Below, in pieces: positions 1-5,079 of a DNA stretch of 5,079 nucleotides. The translations under genes were made by a program, and so were the position numbers. The notes under the pieces were generated by a model that had not been told where the DNA came from, did no database searches, and worked only from the letters and a program-made list of their open reading frames with translations. The stretch is from an uncultured Bacilli bacterium (GTDB lineage Bacteria; Bacillota_I; Bacilli_A; RF39; UBA660): contig CAJUJA010000023.1 of the NCBI GenBank assembly GCA_910586635.1, positions 1,691 through 6,769 of the forward strand, in the 5' to 3' direction. Every line of letters begins with the position of its first letter. The stretch's first letter is position 1.

Positions 1-1299
1 AGTATTCGATAAATGATAGGTAGAACCATACTTCAAAAGAAATTTGGACTTAGAATACCTTCTATCAATCATAACCACTGGAACTTCCATAGAATAATCT
101 AACTTTACTTTTTTATCTACACCAGCAATATAATCGTCTTTATAGATTCCATAAACAGAAGAAATAAACATATTATAGTTAAACTGATCACATATGTTAT
201 AAATTTTATCTATTTTTTCATCTAAATTCATTAAAAAGTCTTTCAATCTTTTTATTTCCGTAAATAACTCTATATCATAATCAAATATAATTAAATGATA
301 TGGTAGTTGTAGAATTTTCTCTATTTCTAAATCTTTGTTACGAATATCCATATACTCTATTTGATTATTTTTATTTTCTTTTAAACCATTAAAGTTATAA
401 TGAATTGTAGAAATTCTATCTGGAGTTGTTAAAACCAAACACTTTAAATGATGAGTTTCTAGCTTTTTACTAAAATAATCAACGGGTGCTAATTCCTCAT
501 AAATATTAATAGCATAAGAAAAGGATTTCATAGGAAATAAAGTATATAATTTTACATTTGATATTTTACTAATAAACCCACTACAGTCTACATCTTCATA
601 ATTTAAAAAAAGCGAAATATCATTAGATTGTATTTTAAAACCAGTATGAATATAAAAAGGATCTAAATCTCTAGGAATAGTCTGGGTATTTCTACAGTAA
701 TTTATTTTTCTAGTATAATCTGGCCATTTTTCACCCATTTCTTTACAAAACAAATCATAGTACTTATCTTTATTAATTACCCGTTCTCCTGCTACAACAC
801 CTATCTCTACTTGCTTAAATAATGTGATTTTTTCTTCCAACATTTTTAACATAGATAAAATAGTATCATAAGAAACACAATCTTTTTGACGAAGAATAGT
901 ATGAATAAATATCGGAAATTCACCTTGCTGTTTTAGAACACTAATAATCTTTATTACTTGATTAATGACTTGTTCATTATCTAAAAAACAAAAAAGATGA
1001 ACCTTAGTATGATTGGAAAGAGCATCAGAAGCGATATTTAGAATAGTAGGATTTTTCATTAAATTAGAGTCATTCTCTAACTGATGATAAGTTGGTAATA
1101 AATCATTTCCTAAACTAAAATTTCTATAACCATTTTTATAATTATAGTTTATATTTTCTAAATTAGAATATAAGTAATTTCCCATTAACATAGATAAATT
1201 TGGCATCAACTCATTAAATTTAATATCAAAGGAGTCTTTGGAAGCTACACCTAAACCATTAATCAAAAAAAGAACTGTCTTTGTAATATCATTTTGCAC
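1..1299 (-). CDS. iPGM-like (phosphoglycerate mutase fold) pseudoenzyme, 3' end cut by window
   Basis: This reading frame runs 433 codons without a stop to the window edge, so the C-terminus is missing. I aligned it by eye to remembered Geobacillus iPGM (GpmI). The order of matching blocks is LINGLG (residues 12-17, for LDGFG), HLFCFL (101-106, for HLFGLL), FIHTILRQKD (131-140, for YIHGFLDGRD), LFLNYEDVD (230-238, for IFYNFRPDR), NFNG (302-305), HLIIFDY (335-341), FISSVYG (378-384, for IITADHG) and VPVVMI (406-411, for VPVIVT). The GpmI metal ligands are replaced: D12 by N, D444/H445 by V/Y, H462 by D, and the NPDMVGH and NSEVGH blocks are not recognisable. The substrate residues R261/R264 become E/D and H123 becomes Ile. 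Mutase activity is therefore unlikely; a binding, structural or regulatory role is inferred. GTG is chosen because the ATG two bases upstream is in a frame that stops after 12 codons, while AGGAG lies 8 bases before the GTG. Family fold is fairly sure; function is unknown. Confidence 0.8.
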   Translation of the reverse strand, partial: MQNDITKTVLFLINGLGVASKDSFDIKFNELMPNLSMLMGNYLYSNLENINYNYKNGYRNFSLGNDLLPTYHQLENDSNLMKNPTILNIASDALSNHTKVHLFCFLDNEQVINQVIKIISVLKQQGEFPIFIHTILRQKDCVSYDTILSMLKMLEEKITLFKQVEIGVVAGERVINKDKYYDLFCKEMGEKWPDYTRKINYCRNTQTIPRDLDPFYIHTGFKIQSNDISLFLNYEDVDCSGFISKISNVKLYTLFPMKSFSYAINIYEELAPVDYFSKKLETHHLKCLVLTTPDRISTIHYNFNGLKENKNNQIEYMDIRNKDLEIEKILQLPYHLIIFDYDIELFTEIKRLKDFLMNLDEKIDKIYNICDQFNYNMFISSVYGIYKDDYIAGVDKKVKLDYSMEVPVVMIDRRYSKSKFLLKYGSTYHLSNT

Positions 1300-1307
1300 A
1301 TATATCA

Positions 1308-1312
1308 CTCCT
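1308..1312 (-). promoter_or_regulatory. Shine-Dalgarno AGGAG deciding a GTG start
   Basis: AGGAG sits 8 bases upstream of the GTG at 1299-1297. The overlapping ATG at 1301-1299 is in another frame that reaches TGA after 12 codons, so this site supports GTG as the start of the iPGM-like gene. Confidence 0.75.
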
Positions 1313-1331
1313 ACTATTATACTCTTCTTTT

Positions 1332-1340
1332 ATTATACCA
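1332..1340 (-). promoter_or_regulatory. Extended -10 promoter (TGGTATAAT) of the iPGM-like gene
   Basis: The minus strand reads TGG followed by a perfect TATAAT, which is an extended -10 element. A start near 1325 would give a leader of about 25 bases containing AGGAG. No good -35 is seen, as is usual for extended -10 promoters. A second TATAAT at 1321-1316 lies too close to the ribosome binding site to be the main promoter. The element is directly downstream of the terminator of the preceding gene, which supports independent transcription of the iPGM-like gene. Confidence 0.65.
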
Positions 1341-1344
1341 CAAG

Positions 1345-1374
1345 AAAGAAAAAAAACACGAATTGAAGTGTTTT
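1345..1374 (-). terminator. Rho-independent terminator of the thioredoxin-like gene
   Basis: On the minus strand AAAACAC (1374-1368) pairs perfectly with GTGTTTT (1359-1353) around an 8-base loop, followed by a T-rich tract to about 1345. The left arm overlaps the TAA stop of the thioredoxin-like gene (1375-1373). The stem is short (7 bp) and AT-rich, but the stem plus T-tract layout and the promoter immediately after it make termination here likely. Confidence 0.7.
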
Positions 1375-1837
1375 ATTTTACATCTTGAAGTTGATATTCT
1401 CTGATAAAAGTATCTACCGTTTTGGTATCATTTATATTAATAATATTCGAATACATAGATCCATCTTTTATATAAATAACTGCTGGATAATTAAAATCCG
1501 GCGGATTAATAGATAAAGTGGTTAACATTTTTTCATACTTGCTATCAGAATAATTTTTTACATCATAATCAATATAATTAATTTTCTTCTTCTTCAAATG
1601 ATTTCTAATTTTTTTACAATCCTTACATTTTTTAGAATCACTATTCCATATATATAACACTTTGGTTTCAGAACCCTTCATCATATTTTCAATGTTACTA
1701 CTGCTATTATTACCACCAATTCCAATAAAATTCATAATTAAGTAGCATACTAAGATCACTACTAAAATAGCCACTACTAATATTATAATTTTCTTATTTT
1801 CTTCCCTATTTATCCCCTTCTTATTTTCTTCGTTCAT
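1373..1837 (-). CDS. Membrane-anchored thioredoxin-like protein (CKDC motif)
   Basis: The 154-residue product starts with a short charged cytoplasmic end, a single membrane segment (about residues 17-38) and a Gly/Asn/Ser-rich linker (41-48). A thioredoxin or glutaredoxin-like domain follows: strand KVLYIW (59-64), the redox motif CKDC (71-74), a Lys-rich helix, strand INYIDYDV (86-93), and YPAVIYI (117-123), whose Pro118 sits where the thioredoxin fold has its cis-proline. The N-in, anchor-then-domain order places the active site outside the membrane, so it should reduce or oxidise thiols of exported proteins; the direction is not decidable here. The start is ATG with GGAGG 8 bases upstream. 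Its ribosome binding site overlaps the stop of a decayed gene just upstream, which suggests that both formed one operon. Substrates are unknown. The domain call is firm at fold level, not at subfamily level. Confidence 0.85.
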   Translation of the reverse strand: MNEENKKGINREENKKIIILVVAILVVILVCYLIMNFIGIGGNNSSSNIENMMKGSETKVLYIWNSDSKKCKDCKKIRNHLKKKKINYIDYDVKNYSDSKYEKMLTTLSINPPDFNYPAVIYIKDGSMYSNIININDTKTVDTFIREYQLQDVK

Positions 1838-1845
1838 CTTTCTTT

Positions 1846-1854
1846 CCTCCTTTT
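1846..1854 (-). promoter_or_regulatory. Strong Shine-Dalgarno (AAAAGGAGG) overlapping the upstream stop
   Basis: AAAAGGAGG lies 8 bases before the ATG of the thioredoxin-like gene and shares two bases with the TAA (1855-1853) that ends the decayed upstream gene in its reconstructed frame. The near-contact supports former translational coupling of the two genes and fixes the start at 1837. Confidence 0.75.
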
Positions 1855-2233
1855 ATTCATCTAATAGCAAAAAGTCATATGCTTGAACCATGTCCTTTTT
1901 TTACTAACATATCCTCTTTAAATATATCATTCCCTTTTTCATCTAAAAAAATCATTTTTAAATCTCTTTATTCAAAATCATTATTACCATCATTCTGAAT
2001 ACGAAAACCTAAATGAGTATATTTATTTAGTCGAAACACATCAATATCAGTAACAACTAAATCATGATATTTTTTTAACTATAAATTTATCTAAAGCCTT
2101 TTCTTTCTCTAATCCTTCCATTTTATTATCAAATAGATAAAATCCATAAATTAAAAACAGGAGAAGAAAAACAGCAATACAATACTAAGTATCAAACCCT
2201 TTTTATTAATTTTATTTCTGTCTAAATTTTCAC
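1853..2233 (-). pseudogene. Decayed gene for a small membrane-anchored extracytoplasmic protein
   Basis: No frame is open across this stretch, but the three minus frames join into one sensible protein of about 125 residues if four one-base indels are corrected, all in homopolymers: an A run at 2230-2227 (one short), a T run at 2157-2153 (one short), and A runs at 2076-2070 and 1902-1896 (one too many each). An in-frame TAA at 1970-1968 remains. The repaired product would begin with GTG at 2233, carry a basic end, a membrane segment (near GLILSIVLLFFF) and a domain with alternating hydrophobic strands (DLVVTDIDVF, LGFRIQNDG, LKMIFLDEKGN) ending in QAYDFLLLDE. That pattern resembles small extracytoplasmic beta-sandwich domains such as FxLYD, a tentative comparison. 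TATAGT repeats at 2262-2252 could be its -10 region. The spacing into the thioredoxin-like gene indicates a former operon. Confidence 0.7.
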
Positions 2234-2267
2234 CTACCCTACTTTAAATATACTATACTATAAATTC

Positions 2268-2300
2268 AAAAAAAAATAAATAGAAAATATTTATTTTTTT
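2268..2300 (-). terminator. All-A/T hairpin terminator of the YlbL-like gene
   Basis: A perfect 13-bp inverted repeat (2300-2288 with 2282-2270) encloses a 5-base loop, TTTTC on the minus strand, and runs into a continuous T tract to 2268. It contains the TAA stop of the protease gene (2293-2291). The stem has no G or C pair, so it is weaker than a classical terminator, but the position and T tract fit. Simple AT-richness could produce part of the symmetry. Confidence 0.55.
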
Positions 2301-3310
2301 AATCTTTCTAATTTTTCTAAAGCCTCATCAAAAGTAGAAACTCCTATGATCTTAATTTTTAATTTTTTCTTTTTCTTCAACTGCTTACATTCTTGATAGT
2401 TTTCACCCTTAGGAACAATAAAAATATCTGCATTCTCCTTTACTGCTCCTAAAAGCTTATGTTTTACTCCCCCAATTGTTAATACTTTTCCCTCACTATC
2501 AATCTCTCCAGTACCTGCGATCTTAAGACCTCTAGTAATATCTTTTCTTGTTAATTTATTATAAATATCTAGTGTTTCTATAATTCCTCCGCTTGGGCCA
2601 GACTCTGTTCTTTTAAATTTTATCTTAATTACTGGATTTGTCTTATAAGTACGAACAGCATTTACATAAATTCCTAATATTAATTTACCATTCTTTTTAT
2701 AAAGTGTAACATCGATTTTCTTTTTCCTGTGATTTCTTTCTACTAGCAATTGTATAGAATCATTTTCTTGATAAGTGGATAAAGTAGTTTTAAAGTCCTC
2801 TAAATCACTAATTTTCTTACCATCCACTTCTAATATTTTATCTCCCACCTTTAAAGAATTCTTAGTATCCTTATCGATATAATAAATGTATAACTCTGTT
2901 TTAATTACCTGATAAAATTTATTTGCTTTTAAATACGCATTTTTTATTGCATGATCATGAGCATTTAACAAATCAATATTACTCCTAAAATTAACATCCT
3001 TAGCATCTTCTAAGCTATCATATGTATAACTACTAATTTTTAATCTTTCCCAATCTGGTATTACATAACTCAATATATAAGTAGCAATAGTTGCTCTAGA
3101 CTCACTAACATAAGCGAGGTTAAAATTCCCTTTCGAAGTAGCCCCCTTTTCTACTTCAATGCGATCTCCCACTTCCATAATGCCTCCACCAGTAATAATA
3201 TAATAATCAAGTGGCCACATAAAAAGAGCGTAAAGAATTACAAAAAAAATGATATTTTTATAATATTTTTTAATAAACTCTTTTATTTTTTCATAAAAAT
3301 TAATAAACAT
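2291..3310 (-). CDS. ylbL: PDZ and Lon-type serine protease, YlbL/SepM family
   Basis: The 339-residue product has an N-terminal membrane anchor (about residues 19-36), the family region with PLDYYIITGGG (33-43), a PDZ domain (about 125-205, with LKVGDKILEVDGK at 153-165) and a C-terminal Lon-type peptidase domain (about 225-335). The nucleophile is Ser240 in GPSGG and the general base Lys283 in GGVKHK; their 43-residue spacing equals that of E. coli Lon Ser679/Lys722. There is no ATPase domain, as is usual for this family. Such proteases act on membrane or exported proteins outside the cell: SepM trims a competence peptide in Streptococcus mutans, and B. subtilis YlbL helps clear the checkpoint protein YneA. 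The target here is unknown. The ATG has AGGA 8 bases upstream and a promoter about 25 bases upstream. It is divergent from ylbJ, 45 bp apart; the two also lie close together in B. subtilis. Confidence 0.93.
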   Translation of the reverse strand: MFINFYEKIKEFIKKYYKNIIFFVILYALFMWPLDYYIITGGGIMEVGDRIEVEKGATSKGNFNLAYVSESRATIATYILSYVIPDWERLKISSYTYDSLEDAKDVNFRSNIDLLNAHDHAIKNAYLKANKFYQVIKTELYIYYIDKDTKNSLKVGDKILEVDGKKISDLEDFKTTLSTYQENDSIQLLVERNHRKKKIDVTLYKKNGKLILGIYVNAVRTYKTNPVIKIKFKRTESGPSGGIIETLDIYNKLTRKDITRGLKIAGTGEIDSEGKVLTIGGVKHKLLGAVKENADIFIVPKGENYQECKQLKKKKKLKIKIIGVSTFDEALEKLERLKK

Positions 3311-3331
3311 GAAATCAGTCCTTTATGTTTA

Positions 3332-3340
3332 ATTATATCA
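3332..3340 (-). promoter_or_regulatory. Extended -10 promoter (TGATATAAT) of the protease gene
   Basis: The minus strand reads TGA followed by a perfect TATAAT. A 17-base spacer upstream lies TTCATA (3360-3355), four of six bases to the -35 consensus, which overlaps the ATG of the divergent ylbJ. Transcription would start near 3325, giving a leader of about 15 bases that includes the AGGA ribosome binding site at 3322-3319. Confidence 0.65.
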
Positions 3341-3355
3341 AAAAGTTGGTGAATT

Positions 3356-4270
3356 ATGAAAAATAAATTAATCCAAGGAATCATATTTGTCATCTTTTTG
3401 TCATTAATAGTAAATCCAACCTTAATCACTTCTGAAATTATAAATGCCCTTAAAGTCTTTTGTACTACATTGTTTCCTTCTATTTTTCCATTCTTCTTAA
3501 TTAGTGATTTATTAATTAGTTATAACTTTTGTAATACCCTAAATAAATATTTTGCTAAAATAAACAACTTTCTATTCCATACCTCCAATGCTTCTAATTT
3601 TGTTATTATAATGAGTGTTTTTTCAGGATTTCCTAGTGGTGCTAAATATATTAAGACCCTTCTAGATAAACATATGCTAAATATAAATCAAGCAAACTAC
3701 TTGATTACCTTTACTCATTTTGCCAATCCACTATTTGTATTATCAATTACCAAATCTTTATTTTCTAACAGATCAATAGGATACCTAATATTATTAACCC
3801 ACATCTTAGCTAATATCTTATTGGCTATTATTATCAGACCAAAAGAAAAAGAAAAGATTCAAAAACTAGAATGGAATCAGATATCTTCCTTTTCAACGAA
3901 TCTATCTAGTTCTATCAAATCTTCTCTTAATTTATTAGCCTTAATCTTAGGAAATACTTGTTTTTTCTATATTGTAACAAAACTAATTTCCACATACTTA
4001 AATATGGGCATCATCCCCTCTATTTTTATGAATGGTTTTTTCGATATGACCAAGGGACTCAATAGTATAATCTTACTAAGCACTACTGATCTATTTAAAG
4101 CCATACTCACTCTAACATTTATTAGTTTTGGAGGAATCAATATCCATATGCAAGTACTAGATATTATTAGTGATACAAAAATAAAATATAAAAACTTTTT
4201 GTTAGGTAGAATCTCACAATTAGCAATTTCTTCTTTTTTATTCTTTATATTTTACCAAATCATCTTTTAA
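3356..4270 (+). CDS. ylbJ: YlbJ-like polytopic membrane protein (sporulation-associated family)
   Basis: This 304-residue protein is almost wholly hydrophobic, with roughly eight membrane segments and a charged loop near residues 162-175. Family hallmarks are FPSIFPFFLISDLLI (40-54), SGFPSGAK (90-97), the TFTHFANPLFVL stretch (118-129), NGFFDMTKG (226-234) and SFGGINIHMQV (257-267), which match YlbJ and its nucleoside-recognition (Gate) type repeats in order. B. subtilis YlbJ is made in the mother cell under SigE and is needed for heat-resistant spores; what it transports is not established. The product is about 100 residues shorter than I recall for the Bacillus protein but has both halves. 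The start is ATG with a modest GGTGA 4 bases upstream. No clear promoter is visible on this strand. The 3' end overlaps the convergent pilin gene by 4 bp. Whether this organism sporulates cannot be judged here. Confidence 0.88.
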   Translation: MKNKLIQGIIFVIFLSLIVNPTLITSEIINALKVFCTTLFPSIFPFFLISDLLISYNFCNTLNKYFAKINNFLFHTSNASNFVIIMSVFSGFPSGAKYIKTLLDKHMLNINQANYLITFTHFANPLFVLSITKSLFSNRSIGYLILLTHILANILLAIIIRPKEKEKIQKLEWNQISSFSTNLSSSIKSSLNLLALILGNTCFFYIVTKLISTYLNMGIIPSIFMNGFFDMTKGLNSIILLSTTDLFKAILTLTFISFGGINIHMQVLDIISDTKIKYKNFLLGRISQLAISSFLFFIFYQIIF

Positions 4271-4872
4271 AAAATATCAGAGTTAATAGGGTGAATTAAA
4301 TTTAAAGCTGAATACTTTGTTCCTAAATCAGGATGAATAAATTCCACATAAATTTTTAAATACTCCCCATCTTTTCCGACCTTACTTACATCTATTAAAT
4401 TAAACCTTAGATTATAAATATTAGGAATTTTAAATACTTCTTTATTCGAAGAGTCCAGATAGTTATATTCAATATAATTATTATCTTCACATTTATCAGA
4501 ATAATCTTCATCACAATTATATCTTTTATAAATTGTAAGTTTTCTGTTAACCCCACCTTTTCGTAATTGGAACTGAATTTCTACCTTTACTGTATTATTA
4601 TTAGAAATATCAGAGCTATCACCATCTGTGTCATCATCTATTTTTATGACCTGTTTAATCCCACCATTATTTCTAATATCTTCCTCAATTGTTTTCGTAA
4701 CAGAATTCTTATAGGTTGTAATAGAATTTTTATAAGATTCTATTACCTGTTTATCCCTTTGGTTATTTACAACTTTAAACATAGACATAACTATAACAAC
4801 AACAATAGAAAAACAAACTAATATTTCTATGGCTGTGAGTCCCCTATTATTTATGCATAATTTTCTAATCAT
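4267..4872 (-). CDS. Prepilin-like protein with class III signal (minor pilin or pseudopilin)
   Basis: The first 11 residues are a short basic leader ending in NNRG, followed by LTAIE and a hydrophobic helix to about residue 36. This is the prepilin peptidase signature: cleavage after Gly11 and Glu at +5 (Glu16) of the mature protein. The 190-residue mature part has an amphipathic helix (about 37-69), an Asp-rich loop DDDTDGD (79-85), beta-rich segments and a cysteine pair (Cys120, Cys128) around an acidic loop. It should be processed and assembled into a type IV-like or competence (ComG-type) pseudopilus on the cell surface; its size and position as the last gene suit a minor component. The ATG has AGGAGT 8 bases upstream and overlaps the preceding gene by 8 bp, so translation is probably coupled. 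No terminator is seen after its stop. Which pilus system is involved cannot be told. Confidence 0.85.
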   Translation of the reverse strand: MIRKLCINNRGLTAIEILVCFSIVVVIVMSMFKVVNNQRDKQVIESYKNSITTYKNSVTKTIEEDIRNNGGIKQVIKIDDDTDGDSSDISNNNTVKVEIQFQLRKGGVNRKLTIYKRYNCDEDYSDKCEDNNYIEYNYLDSSNKEVFKIPNIYNLRFNLIDVSKVGKDGEYLKIYVEFIHPDLGTKYSALNLIHPINSDIF

Positions 4873-5079
4873 ATAAATCCACTCCTAAAGTTGCATATTT
4901 ATAAACGGTATAACTACTACTATCAGCATCATTAATTTTTTCCTCATATTCTACAATAATTCTTCCCCTATAGTTATATTTATTTGTACTATAATCTGGT
5001 AAATACTCTACATATTCTTTTAAACCATTAGAAATATTAGCTTTGTTTTTAATTGAATTTTTTTGATTCTTTATAGTAT
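4865..5079 (-). CDS. C-terminal part of an upstream gene in the pilin operon (5' end outside window)
   Basis: The last 70 codons of an open frame enter from the window edge and end at TAG (4867-4865), inside the start of the prepilin gene, an 8-bp overlap that implies co-transcription and coupled translation. The visible residues are polar, with KEYVEYLPDYS, then strands RIIVEYEEK and SYTVYKYATLGVDLYD at the C-terminus. This fits the soluble head of another pilin-like protein, but the diagnostic N-terminus is not in the window, so the family is inferred from position only. The ribosome binding site of the next gene (AGGAGT, 4886-4881) lies inside this gene. No cysteine is present in the visible part. 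Confidence 0.72.
   Translation of the reverse strand, partial: TIKNQKNSIKNKANISNGLKEYVEYLPDYSTNKYNYRGRIIVEYEEKINDADSSSYTVYKYATLGVDLYD

Noticed and set aside
1299..1301. ATG as the start of the leftmost gene.
   Set aside because: Its frame reaches TGA after 12 codons; the overlapping GTG opens the long frame and has AGGAG at good spacing.
2241..2269. TTGAAT with TAAAGT at 17-base spacing as a promoter for the decayed gene.
   Set aside because: The start point would fall on the presumed GTG and leave no room for a ribosome binding site; the TATAGT repeats in between are equally possible, so no specific promoter is claimed.
3308..3315. CATGAAAT, similar to the -10 element of SigE promoters, as a possible ylbJ promoter.
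   Set aside because: It includes the start codon region of the protease gene, and no matching -35 is found at the right spacing, so the likeness is within chance for AT-rich sequence.
4567..4821. An 84-codon plus-strand open frame with many Ile, Tyr and Asn residues.
   Set aside because: It lies wholly antisense to the prepilin-like gene, has no ribosome binding site, and its composition is that of an antisense shadow of AT-rich coding sequence.
1..5079. CRISPR arrays, tRNA or rRNA genes, insertion sequences and riboswitches.
   Set aside because: No regularly spaced repeats, cloverleaf-like sequence, transposase frame or terminal repeats were seen, and every intergenic space is short or explained by decayed coding sequence.

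Overview
The window is very AT-rich and carries short-spaced, Shine-Dalgarno-led genes, which suggests a low-GC Gram-positive relative (Bacillota, or a gut Bacilli/Mollicutes-related lineage). A YlbL/SepM-type protease next to YlbJ, and prepilin-like genes, fit this. TAA and TAG are used as stops and TGG for Trp, so nothing calls for a Mycoplasma-type code. The exact lineage cannot be told from 5 kb.

Layout from left to right. (1) Positions 1-1299, minus strand: a long ORF open at the window edge, starting at GTG. Its translation follows 2,3-bisphosphoglycerate-independent phosphoglycerate mutase (iPGM) nearly end to end, but almost all metal and substrate ligands are replaced. It looks like an intact pseudoenzyme. 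(2) 1373-1837, minus: a membrane-anchored thioredoxin-like protein with a CxxC motif, followed by a hairpin terminator. (3) 1853-2233, minus: a decayed gene for a small membrane-anchored protein, broken by homopolymer indels and a nonsense codon; it was probably in one operon with the thioredoxin-like gene. (4) 2291-3310, minus: a PDZ plus Lon-type serine protease (YlbL/SepM family) with its Ser/Lys dyad, a good extended -10 promoter and an all-A/T terminator hairpin. (5) 3356-4270, plus: YlbJ, a polytopic membrane protein known from sporulation, divergent from the protease. (6) 4267-4872 and 4865 to the window end, minus: a prepilin-like protein and the tail of an upstream gene overlapping it by 8 bp, the end of a pilus or competence-pseudopilus operon. 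This operon meets ylbJ tail to tail with a 4-bp overlap.

A common theme is the extracytoplasmic face of the membrane: a surface protease, a pilin with a cysteine pair, a membrane-tethered thiol oxidoreductase that could serve such cysteines, and a YlbJ-type membrane protein. The most unusual object is the iPGM-like protein without catalytic residues.
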